From Candidatus Atribacteria bacterium (GTDB lineage Bacteria; Bipolaricaulota; Bipolaricaulia; UBA7950; UBA9294): a stretch of 5,318 nucleotides of DNA. The DNA lies in assembly GCA_004525685.1 (NCBI GenBank), contig SPBW01000147.1:1-5318 (forward strand), written 5' to 3'. The translations under genes and the position numbers were made by a program. Shown one piece after another: positions 1-4,637 of the stretch. The notes under the pieces are model-generated. The model did not search any database and was not told where the DNA came from. It was given only the letters and a program-made list of their open reading frames with translations. How positions within the stretch are numbered: position 1 is the first letter of the stretch; each line of letters starts with the position of its first letter.

Positions 1-170
1 ATTCTTTGCCAGAGCGGGACGTTGAAGCTGCGAACCTTTGTGTCACCAATGTGACAGGTGGTGGCATGGATCTTGATCAGCACTTCATTGTCTTTGGGTG
101 TTGGCACCTCGACTTCTGCAAGCCGAAGAACCTCCGGTGGACCGTATCCCGTGCATAGGACGGCTTTCAT
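1..170 (-). CDS. NAD(P)-dependent alcohol dehydrogenase / quinone oxidoreductase (MDR family), N-terminal part only
   Basis: This is the 5' end of a gene running leftwards off the window; 56 codons are visible with no stop. The ATG at 170-168 has an AAGGAG ribosome binding site six bases upstream, which fixes the start. The product opens MKAVLCTGYGPPEVLRL, followed by a P-x-P-K-D-N-E-V-L-I-K-I segment and an A-T-T-C-H-I-G-D segment at residues 36-43. This is the GroES-like N-terminal fold of medium-chain dehydrogenases/reductases, close to the Qor/COG0604 group. Family members reduce quinones, enals or ketones with NAD(P)H in the cytosol. The position that in catalytic-zinc alcohol dehydrogenases is Cys followed by His is here C-H-I-G-D, so zinc binding cannot be decided from this fragment. 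Nothing can be said of substrate. The gene lies downstream of the abiF-like gene on the same strand, 235 bases away, and probably has its own promoter, though I see no convincing one. Confidence 0.88.
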   Translation of the reverse strand, partial: MKAVLCTGYGPPEVLRLAEVEVPTPKDNEVLIKIHATTCHIGDTKVRSFNVPLWQR

Positions 171-176
171 GTCTCG

Positions 177-182
177 CTCCTT
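177..182 (-). promoter_or_regulatory. Ribosome binding site of the MDR dehydrogenase gene
   Basis: AAGGAG on the minus strand, six bases before the ATG at 170. It is a near-perfect Shine-Dalgarno match and decides the start of a gene whose stop lies outside the window. Confidence 0.8.
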
Positions 183-347
183 GTTGAGTGGCTTTCCACG
201 TTATCCCGGGCCAGCTAACACTAGGATGCCTGCAGTTGGATGGCAATGCCAACCCTGCGGGGTGGTTTGAGAGTGGCGTGAAGCAGAGCGCCGCTCTCTG
301 GCAATGCAGTCCCTCGAACCGATCTAGGGAAGGGCTTGGAGATCCAT

Positions 348-373
348 TCCCTGGCAACGGGCTTGGCCAGGGA
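348..373 (-). terminator. Stem-loop after the abiF-like gene, possible transcript end
   Basis: TCCCTGGC (348-355) and GCCAGGGA (366-373) pair perfectly over 8 bp around a 10-base loop, 33 bases past the stop of the abiF-like gene. No T tract follows on the minus strand, so it is not a classical intrinsic terminator. It could act as a 3'-end-stabilising hairpin or belong to the leader of the MDR gene. The rest of 171-405 shows only shorter palindromes such as TGGCAATGCCA near 240 and no gene. Confidence 0.35.
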
Positions 374-405
374 GTACCAAGAGAGGCCAGAGTATCTCCC
401 GTATC

Positions 406-1302
406 CTACCCCTTCCAGATCGGGCAGTCCTTCCAGTTGTCTGGGAAGCCCATGTTTTCGAGAGGGATAGCCGGGAACTGATCTAGCAGTGATTCAAGTC
501 TGTCCTTCCATTTGCTCTGCGCGGCCACCTCCGATAGACAGTGACGGCAAATGGTCAACACTGCGAAGACTCTCTTGTTCTCTACCTTGACGGGCGTATG
601 CCATTCCGGATAGCTATCTAGCCGTGGAATGACGGGGTTTGTACCTAGCTCGCGGTTCCACAGGCGTGCGTGATGAGCGCAGATGTTGCGTACGGTGTTA
701 AGAGTCAGCAGCCACGAGTCGAAGACCTTGTGCGGCATGCCAAATGTCGATGACACGGCTGTCTTCACCTTGCTCGACGAGCTACGGAAGAACGACAGAA
801 CGCTCCCGAAGGACATGACTTCCGTGACCATCCAGACTGGGAGGTGATCGTGTGAGTTTCCGTACTCCGCCCAGAAATGCTGCACGAATCTCTCTCTGCT
901 GCGCGTCACTTCTTCAGACAAGCGCGCCAGAAACTCCGCATGTTCGTCCGCGTTACGTTTCGGGAGAGAGCTTGGGTCCACTGCATAGGCGAACGTTCCG
1001 TGCTGGTGTGCATGGTGATAGGCCATGAGTGAACGAACCGCAATCTCTATGCGCTCAATGGCATCCATCACCAGCAGTCGAAGATGGCGATCAAATGCGT
1101 ACATGCTCCATATCTGTTCGAAGGAAGTCCCAGACCTGAATGTGTCATCGGGCTCACGGAAGATATGCCAGTAGCCGCTTAGCCTGTAGTAGTTGACTGA
1201 TGTGAGTCGCTGGCGCATCAGATGTTGACTGCCCTCCATGCCTCGCTTGATCAGCAGCTCGATCTGTTCGTCTATGGTGAGAGGGGGCTTGGTGTATTTC
1301 AC
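406..1302 (-). CDS. Abi_2 / AbiF-family abortive-infection HEPN protein (toxin)
   Basis: 298 residues, the usual size for the Abi_2 (AbiD/AbiF) family. The start is GTG at 1302-1300, with GGGAG at 1313-1309 six bases upstream. Family landmarks occur in order: an N-terminal L-I-K-R-G-M segment (17-22); N-Y-Y-R-L-S-G-Y-W (37-45), typical of Abi_2; the helix F-D-R-H-L-R-L-L (70-77) leading to I-E-I-A-V-R (85-90); P-V-W-M-V-T-E-V-M-S-F-G (155-166); and the HEPN catalytic motif RNxxxH as R205-N206-I-C-A-H210, followed by H-A-R-L-W-N-R (211-217). HEPN proteins of this kind are metal-independent endoribonucleases. Abi_2 members cause growth arrest or abortive infection on phage challenge. All expected catalytic residues are present and the frame is intact. 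It is transcribed from a strong promoter through a structured RNA and terminator, which suggests an RNA-controlled toxin rather than a simple regulated gene. Phage specificity and RNA target cannot be inferred. Confidence 0.92.
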   Translation of the reverse strand: MKYTKPPLTIDEQIELLIKRGMEGSQHLMRQRLTSVNYYRLSGYWHIFREPDDTFRSGTSFEQIWSMYAFDRHLRLLVMDAIERIEIAVRSLMAYHHAHQHGTFAYAVDPSSLPKRNADEHAEFLARLSEEVTRSRERFVQHFWAEYGNSHDHLPVWMVTEVMSFGSVLSFFRSSSSKVKTAVSSTFGMPHKVFDSWLLTLNTVRNICAHHARLWNRELGTNPVIPRLDSYPEWHTPVKVENKRVFAVLTICRHCLSEVAAQSKWKDRLESLLDQFPAIPLENMGFPDNWKDCPIWKG

Positions 1303-1308
1303 GCTCTG

Positions 1309-1313
1309 CTCCC
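1309..1313 (-). promoter_or_regulatory. Ribosome binding site of the abiF-like gene
   Basis: GGGAG six bases before the GTG start at 1302, and ten bases after the T tract of the upstream terminator. The site therefore exists only on read-through transcripts. The CUCUC at 1339-1335 could pair with it (one G-U pair), so occlusion by the leader is possible but unproven. Confidence 0.65.
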
Positions 1314-1322
1314 AAGTGCAAT

Positions 1323-1370
1323 AAAAAACCCGCCGAGAGATAGCATGTCTTGCGACAGAGGCCCGACGGG
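1323..1370 (-). terminator. Rho-independent terminator between the structured RNA and the abiF-like gene
   Basis: The G+C-rich stem CCCGTCG/CGGCGGG (1370-1364 with 1335-1329) is followed directly by six T residues (1328-1323). The loop is long (28 bases) but carries its own GNRA hairpin. Termination here would make the short RNA in excess, and read-through would give the toxin mRNA, whose GTG start lies 20 bases beyond the T tract. Confidence 0.7.
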
Positions 1371-1376
1371 TATGCT
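1323..1376 (-). ncRNA. Structured pseudoknotted RNA upstream of the abiF-like gene (candidate RNA antitoxin / attenuator)
   Basis: A transcript starting about seven bases after the -10 box begins near 1376 and would end in the T tract at 1328-1323, giving about 54 nt. Three pairings are visible. Stem A is AGCAU (1376-1372) with AUGCU (1346-1342). Stem B is CCCGUCG (1370-1364) with CGGCGGG (1335-1329), 7 bp with one G-U pair. Stem C is GUC (1356-1354) with GAC (1349-1347), closed by a GCAA tetraloop of the GNRA class. The strand order A, B, C, A', B' makes A and B an H-type pseudoknot with C nested inside. Structured RNAs upstream of Abi_2/AbiF genes have been described from comparative genomics, and RNA antitoxins are known for abortive-infection toxins. 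I infer this is such an RNA; I cannot run the covariance model. A simple leader attenuator is the alternative. Confidence 0.72.
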
Positions 1377-1382
1377 GCTGGC

Positions 1383-1411
1383 ACTATAGCAGGAGAAAAG
1401 GGCCTTGTCAA
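1383..1411 (-). promoter_or_regulatory. Consensus sigma70-type promoter of the structured RNA and abiF-like gene
   Basis: On the minus strand the -35 box is TTGACA (1411-1406), a perfect match. It is followed by a 17-base spacer and TATAGT (1388-1383) as -10 box, five of six to consensus. The predicted start is a purine at about 1376, which coincides with the first base of pseudoknot stem A. It is the only near-consensus promoter I find in the window. Confidence 0.85.
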
Positions 1412-1544
1412 GGACCTTTGCTCGCTTCCGATTCTCACTCTTCTCCATGAGTGCTTCTCAGGCAGAGAGCGCAGAGGATAGCCACGCTCCAGCTCCTGAT
1501 AGAACCTCCAACAGAACGTGCGTTATTCTAACGAATCAGAAGGA

Positions 1545-1561
1545 GGATGCACAATGCATCC
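1545..1561 (-). terminator. Stem-loop downstream of the MFS transporter gene, weak terminator candidate
   Basis: GGATGCA (1545-1551) and TGCATCC (1555-1561) form a perfect 7-bp stem with a 3-base loop, 33 bases after the transporter stop on the minus strand. The sequence that follows is pyrimidine-rich (TCCTTCTGATT) but has no run of T, so termination would be weak. Between here and the abiF promoter (1412-1544) I see no gene or clear signal. Confidence 0.35.
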
Positions 1562-1593
1562 CAACACCCCGGGTCTTGCCCTGGCAGTGACTC

Positions 1594-2802
1594 TTAGCTG
1601 GATAGCGCCTTGGACTCCTTCAGCCGTGTGGAGAGTAGGAGTGCTAGGGCCATCAGTCCCGCAAGCCCCAAGAGCGGCCAGGTCATTGAGCCCGTGACCG
1701 GCGACTTGAGCAGGTCCATGCCGACGATGAAGGCGATGCCCGAGACCTGACCCGCCAACAGCAGCAATCCGTTCGATGTTCCCTCCGGTGCCGGGTAGGT
1801 GATTTCGGCGCCATACTGGAATCCGATGGGGCCGGAGGCAAGCAGAAACGCACCGAGCACGAATGCTGAGGCGAGCATCAGCCAGTATGACGTGGCAAAG
1901 GTGACGCCGATCAGTCCGGGGATTGCGCCGCCGAGGGCGAGTAGGATGAACGGCACGCGTTTCTTGCTGCGGTCCGATAGCGGCGGGATGACAAGAGCCC
2001 CGACGATTCCGCCGATAACCATCATGCCCCCGATGAGGCCGGCTTGCTCCATCGAGAAGCCGCGCGGGCGAACGATGTCTTCAATCCATGTGGTCACCGC
2101 ATTGAATACGCCAAGGCCGATAAAGAACAGGAGCAAGAGCATGAGGAAGCCGCGATTGCGGAATACGCTCTTTAGGCCATCGAGCACCAGTGATCGCTCT
2201 TCCGGGCCAACGGGGCTTTGCGGACGTTCCTTGGCCAAGGCGATGAATACGACGGCGACTGCGGCGGCAATGATGCCGTAGATCAGCAGCGCATTGGGGA
2301 GGCTCGTTCGAAGCACGATCATCGGTGTAATCGCTAGTCCGGTGAAGATGCCGCCATAGATGGCGAGCGACGCCAGGCCCGTGGCTGTGGCACGCTCACC
2401 CAGCGGAAACCAACGACCGGCCAGTTTGGCGATGGCATTCAGCACGAACGGTTGGCCGACGGCAATGCCAATCTGACAGATGAGGACCCACGTGTAGTCG
2501 GCGGCCATCACGCCGCGCAGCAAGCCGAATATGCCGGTGAGCACGGCGCCGATGCCCACGCCCACGCGGATGCCGTAGGTATCCAATACCCACGATGCGG
2601 GGATCGACACCACGATGAACACCAGCATGAACACGAGCGACAGCAATCCAATTGCCAAGTCTGAGACGCCGTAGAAGGCGGCGGCATCGCCGGTGACTGG
2701 CGCAAAGCTGATCCACAGCAATTGATTGACGCCAATGGCCAACATGAATACCACCAGCATGATCCAACGATACCCCGATGCGCGTACAGCCTGTTCCCTC
2801 AT
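1594..2802 (-). CDS. Major facilitator superfamily transporter, FLVCR-like
   Basis: 402 residues, full length for an MFS permease, with about 12 hydrophobic segments split by a charged central loop (residues 190-215). An A-type loop motif occurs in each half: D-T-Y-G-I-R-V (74-80) and P-L-S-D-R-S-K-K-R (274-282). The stretch G-Q-P-F-V-L-N-A-I-A-K-L-A-G-R-W-F-P (116-133), the preceding P-A-S-W-V-L-D-T-Y-G and the later T-S-N-G-L-L-L-L-A-G-Q-V-S-G-I (342-356) are characteristic of the FLVCR subgroup. Animal FLVCR1/2 carry choline and related solutes and were earlier linked to haem; the cargo of bacterial members is not settled. The start is ATG at 2802-2800 behind a G-rich tract (GGTGGGG), which serves as a loose ribosome binding site. 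It lies in the inner membrane. It is transcribed away from the asparagine synthetase gene; no clear promoter is visible. Confidence 0.9.
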   Translation of the reverse strand: MREQAVRASGYRWIMLVVFMLAIGVNQLLWISFAPVTGDAAAFYGVSDLAIGLLSLVFMLVFIVVSIPASWVLDTYGIRVGVGIGAVLTGIFGLLRGVMAADYTWVLICQIGIAVGQPFVLNAIAKLAGRWFPLGERATATGLASLAIYGGIFTGLAITPMIVLRTSLPNALLIYGIIAAAVAVVFIALAKERPQSPVGPEERSLVLDGLKSVFRNRGFLMLLLLFFIGLGVFNAVTTWIEDIVRPRGFSMEQAGLIGGMMVIGGIVGALVIPPLSDRSKKRVPFILLALGGAIPGLIGVTFATSYWLMLASAFVLGAFLLASGPIGFQYGAEITYPAPEGTSNGLLLLAGQVSGIAFIVGMDLLKSPVTGSMTWPLLGLAGLMALALLLSTRLKESKALSS

Positions 2803-2880
2803 CTAACCCCACCCCCGTTAGAGAAGACTTTACCCCAGAGTGCGCGGAGAACGAAGAGGCAAACGGCGAACTGCGTCTTT

Positions 2881-2907
2881 CTCGCCAAGCTCGCCAAGCT
2901 CGCAAAG
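2881..2907. repeat. Three tandem copies of a 9-bp unit
   Basis: CTCGCCAAG at 2881-2889 and again at 2890-2898, followed by CTCGCAAAG at 2899-2907, which differs by one base. Similar CGCCAAG/CGCAAAG tracts recur between genes of many environmental bacterial genomes (my recollection, not checked). Together with the three T residues before it, the tract forms the left arm of an inverted repeat with 3009-3033. Confidence 0.75.
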
Positions 2908-3008
2908 AAACATCCTGATAATGTTACTGTTGTGGCAATCAGGGCTTGGGTGCATTGCCATCATCAGATTGCACTGGCATTTTCTGAGCTCTTGTTCCGC
3001 CACTCTGG

Positions 3009-3033
3009 GCGCTCTTGGCGGCTTTGCGAGAGA
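3009..3033. repeat. Inverted partner of the tandem repeat tract
   Basis: The reverse complement of 3009-3033 aligns with 2878-2903 at 21 of 26 columns, with one gap and four mismatches. Both contain TCTCGC, then A-A-G, then CGCCAAG. The two arms are 105 bases apart. No target-site duplication is evident outside them, so a MITE-like origin is only a possibility. Confidence 0.55.
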
Positions 3034-3101
3034 CATCGGATATTGATTTGAGCCCTTCTCTCTGGTAGGGTGCTCTATCTCAACACGAAGAGGTGGTCAG
3101 T

Positions 3102-3203
3102 ATGATTACACGAACATGCGCAGTAGTCGGCTCAACAAGGACGTTCGCGCAACAGAATCAACACCTCCTCTTCCATCAACAAGCTAATCAGAACGCCGTC
3201 TAG
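3102..3203 (+). CDS. Possible 33-residue Gln/Asn-rich leader peptide
   Basis: ATG at 3102 is preceded by an AGAGGTGG-type ribosome binding site seven bases away, and the frame ends in TAG at 3201. The last 17 residues, QQNQHLLFHQQANQNAV, hold six Gln and three Asn. The stop codon falls inside the first of a series of stem-loops (3195-3211). The frame lies 214 bases before an asparagine synthetase gene, the layout of a ribosome-mediated attenuator leader. However, the stretch is simply CAA-rich, no U tract follows the hairpins, and only a weak promoter (TTGGCG, 18 bases, GATATT at 3015-3044) can be found. It may be chance. Confidence 0.2.
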   Translation: MITRTCAVVGSTRTFAQQNQHLLFHQQANQNAV

Positions 3204-3269
3204 ACGACGGCTCGTTAGTACGAGCGAATCGTCTAGCTCGAGTCAACGCCCGACTCTTCTTGAGTAGGG
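3195..3269 (+). promoter_or_regulatory. Cluster of overlapping, partly exclusive stem-loops upstream of the asparagine synthetase gene
   Basis: GCCGTC (3195-3200) pairs with GACGGC (3206-3211). GCTCGT (3210-3215) pairs with ACGAGC (3220-3225), sharing two bases with the first stem. GAGTC (3240-3244) pairs with GACTC (3252-3256), which excludes a second stem of CCC-G-ACTC (3249-3256) with GAGT-A-GGG (3262-3269). CGTCTAG occurs twice (3197-3203, 3230-3236). No T-box sequence or U tract is seen. The rest of 3061-3417 holds only the RBS-proximal stem-loop listed below. Confidence 0.4.
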
Positions 3270-3364
3270 TCAGTCTGATTTGAATCCCTCGGCGCAAAAT
3301 CCAAGCCCGCTGTGATCTTACTGAGCTTGGTGTTCCCATGAATTCCATGGCTCATTCATAAAGA

Positions 3365-3394
3365 CCAGCGCAGGGCGCTGTCCCTGATTGCTGG
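3365..3394 (+). promoter_or_regulatory. Switchable stem-loop just before the asparagine synthetase ribosome binding site
   Basis: CCAGC (3365-3369) pairs with GCTGG (3390-3394), and nested within it CAGGG (3371-3375) pairs with CCCTG (3382-3386). An alternative hairpin CAGCGC/GCGCTG (3366-3371 with 3375-3380) uses the same bases and excludes it. The structure ends 11 bases before the ribosome binding site at 3406, so it could tune translation or mRNA stability. Function is inferred. Confidence 0.35.
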
Positions 3395-3405
3395 CGTGTA
3401 GATAT

Positions 3406-3412
3406 AAGGAAG
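3406..3412 (+). promoter_or_regulatory. Ribosome binding site of the asparagine synthetase gene
   Basis: AAGGAAG five bases before ATG at 3418. It decides against the TTG at 3388, ten codons upstream in the same frame, which has no ribosome binding site and lies inside the stem-loop. Confidence 0.8.
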
Positions 3413-3417
3413 TTGCT

Positions 3418-4326
3418 ATGCGTATTACCACAGATAGAGAACGAGTGGCTGTATTGACGATCAAGAGCGAAATCGTGCGAAGCGCAGGCGAATTCCTGCG
3501 TAGTGAAGGCTTCACCGAGATTCTTCCGGTGTTGCTTTCCCCGATTACCGATCCCCTGCGGCACGAGACCTATGATGGCCAGGTGGACTTCTATGGCGTG
3601 GCGTATCAGCTGATGAAGAGCATGATCTTTCATAAACAGATCGCGCTGCGGACGCTGCCCAGAATCTTCTGTTTCGCGCCCAACGTGCGCATGGAACCCG
3701 CTGAGCGTGCCAGTGCTGGCCGCTACTTGGCGGAGTTCGTGCAGCTGGATCTCGAGATGCGCGATGCTTGCCGTGATGACGTCATCGCCTTGGGCGAGGG
3801 CCTTGTGTGTGCCGTGTTCGAATCCGTACTGGCCTGCTGCAGCGTGGAGCTTGCCACACTGGGGCGCACATTGCCGGTTCCAGCGCGGCCGTTTGTGCGC
3901 CATACGTTCGCTGATGCTGCGTCAGAATTTGGAGAACCGTTCGACGATGCGCTGTCCGCTACGCTGGATGGCCCGTCGTGGGTGATCGACTTCCCGCGGC
4001 GCATTCGTGAATTCTATGATCGCGAAGATCCAGAGCGCCCCGACGTGTTGTTGGATATGGATTTGATGTATCCCGAAGGATTCGGCGAAGCGCTCTCGGG
4101 AGGCGAGCGGGAATTCGAGCTTGATCGGATTCACAGTCGCCTCGATCGCGATGGGATTCCCAGGGCGAAGTTCGCTCGCTATCTGGAAGAAGTGGGCCGT
4201 GGCGTCCCGCGCTCGGCTGGCTTTGGCATCGGCATCGAGCGGCTGACACGTTTCATCTGCGGCTTGGATCGCATCGAAGATGCGCGGCTATTCCCCAAGG
4301 TGCCTGGGGATCTTCGATCTCTATGA
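3418..4326 (+). CDS. Archaeal-type asparagine synthetase (AsnRS/AspRS-related class II synthetase core)
   Basis: 302 residues from the ATG with the good ribosome binding site. It corresponds to the class II catalytic core of Asp/AsnRS with no anticodon-binding domain. Motif 1 lies around G-F-T-E-I-L-P (31-37) followed by L-S-P-I-T-D-P (40-46). Motif 2 comprises N-V-R-M-E (89-93) and Y-L-A-E-F-V-Q-L-D-L-E-M (103-114). I-R-E-F-Y-D-R-E (196-203) and S-G-G-E-R-E (227-232) follow, then motif 3 as G-I-G-I-E-R-L (270-276) and F-P-K-V-P-G (292-297). These blocks match, in order and spacing, the Pyrococcus protein (PAB2356, about 294 residues) shown to make asparagine from aspartate, ammonia and ATP via aspartyl-adenylate. 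The function is therefore likely asparagine synthesis in the cytosol, not tRNA charging. E. coli AsnA is a related but distinct family. Conserved ATP-binding residues appear intact. Its own long leader carries stem-loops that may control it. Amino-acid activation in another pathway is the main alternative. Confidence 0.85.
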   Translation: MRITTDRERVAVLTIKSEIVRSAGEFLRSEGFTEILPVLLSPITDPLRHETYDGQVDFYGVAYQLMKSMIFHKQIALRTLPRIFCFAPNVRMEPAERASAGRYLAEFVQLDLEMRDACRDDVIALGEGLVCAVFESVLACCSVELATLGRTLPVPARPFVRHTFADAASEFGEPFDDALSATLDGPSWVIDFPRRIREFYDREDPERPDVLLDMDLMYPEGFGEALSGGEREFELDRIHSRLDRDGIPRAKFARYLEEVGRGVPRSAGFGIGIERLTRFICGLDRIEDARLFPKVPGDLRSL

Positions 4327-4425
4327 TTCGAACTGAGCTCGAAGATCAGCACGGGCTGCACTGCGGGCAGCTTGGAGAACGGCGCTGTGCGAAACCCCGT
4401 TCTCTGGGACGAGATCTAGCTTGTC

Positions 4426-4455
4426 GGGGACCCCGCTTCTTCAAGCGGGGTTCCC
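4426..4455 (+). terminator. Strong 13-bp hairpin after the asparagine synthetase gene
   Basis: GGGGACCCCGCTT (4426-4438) pairs with AAGCGGGGTTCCC (4443-4455) over 13 bp with one G-U pair and a CTTC loop, 100 bases after the stop codon. It is the most stable-looking hairpin in the window. No T tract follows on either strand, so it would block exonucleases or need a factor rather than act as an intrinsic terminator. Confidence 0.4.
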
Positions 4456-4528
4456 GCTTGCCCATGTGTGCTAGACTCTGGCAACCGGCCCAATTGGCGG
4501 TTGCCGGTTGCTTTCGGGTTTTCGCTTT

Positions 4529-4612
4529 GCGAAAACGCCGGGCCTTGGTCACGCAGGGTCGGGTTGAGTTCTCGAAGGGCGAGAACATCGGCGTTCGGTC
4601 GCGAAAACGCCG
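4529..4612. repeat. 12-bp direct repeat GCGAAAACGCCG
   Basis: Exact copies at 4529-4540 and 4601-4612. In the first, GCGAAAAC is the 3' arm of a hairpin with a TTT loop. In the second, AACGCCG is the 3' arm of a different hairpin. The same bases therefore have different partners, which suggests duplication followed by divergence. Confidence 0.6.
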
Positions 4613-4637
4613 CGCTGTGGCTACACAAGTTCGCATT

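Larger units (their letters stand above)
2803..3060. other. Non-coding region with short repeats between divergent genes
   Basis: No credible gene. The stretch holds three tandem 9-bp units at 2881-2907, a 25-bp imperfect inverted partner at 3009-3033, and a perfect 7-bp stem-loop TGGCAAT/ATTGCCA (2933-2939 with 2954-2960). A 6-bp stem-loop CCGCCA/TGGCGG (2997-3002 with 3016-3021) is also present. Open frames crossing it owe repeated residues such as ELGELGE to the tandem units. Confidence 0.6.
4355..4612. repeat. Dense array of seven perfect or near-perfect stem-loops
   Basis: This region fills the 324-base gap between the asparagine synthetase and lipoprotein genes. The stems are GCTGC/GCAGC (4355-4371), GAGAACGG/CCGTTCTC (4375-4404), a 13-bp stem (4426-4455), GGCAACCG/CGGTTGCC (4480-4505) and GTTTTCGC/GCGAAAAC (4518-4536). 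Two more are GTTCTCG/CGAGAAC (4568-4586) and CGGCGTT/AACGCCG (4589-4612). GCGAAAACGCCG occurs twice (4529-4540, 4601-4612). The frame open from 4323 through here is arginine- and cysteine-rich and not a plausible protein. The array may be a structured RNA, a palindromic repeat cluster, or transcription-end hairpins. Confidence 0.55.

Noticed and set aside
1303..1411. CRISPR-like array or guide RNA next to the HEPN gene
   Set aside because: The region has a single short structured RNA with no repeat-spacer periodicity. HEPN motif presence alone does not indicate Cas13, and one RNxxxH motif in 298 residues fits Abi_2 rather than Cas13.
1554..1697. 47-codon plus-strand frame with a perfect AGGAGG seven bases before its ATG
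   Set aside because: The AGGAGG and ATG are part of the palindrome at 1545-1561, and the frame runs antisense into the 3' end of the transporter gene. There is no promoter or recognisable product.
1799..2281. 160-codon plus-strand frame inside the transporter gene
   Set aside because: It is antisense to the MFS gene. Its Arg/Ser/Pro/Met-rich content reflects the reverse complement of hydrophobic codons.
3195..3270. Integron attC-like recombination site, suggested by adjacent inverted repeats and GTTAGTA
   Set aside because: The RYYYAAC and GTTRRRY core pair is not present in the required inverted arrangement, and there is no cassette or integrase nearby.
3061..3417. T-box leader upstream of a synthetase-like gene
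   Set aside because: No T-box consensus (AGGGTGGNACCGCG) or terminator with a U tract is present on the plus strand.
3352..3903. 183-codon minus-strand frame opposite the asparagine synthetase
   Set aside because: It lies antisense to a well-supported gene with conserved motifs. The translation is His/Gln-rich with no family pattern, as expected for a shadow frame.
4541..4612. Possible cyclic-di-GMP (GEMM-I) riboswitch, suggested by GGTCACGCAGGG followed by a hairpin
   Set aside because: Only the opening resembles the class. The conserved GGCAAACC stretch, the tetraloop-receptor hairpin arrangement and the GGGACGCAAAGCC block are absent.
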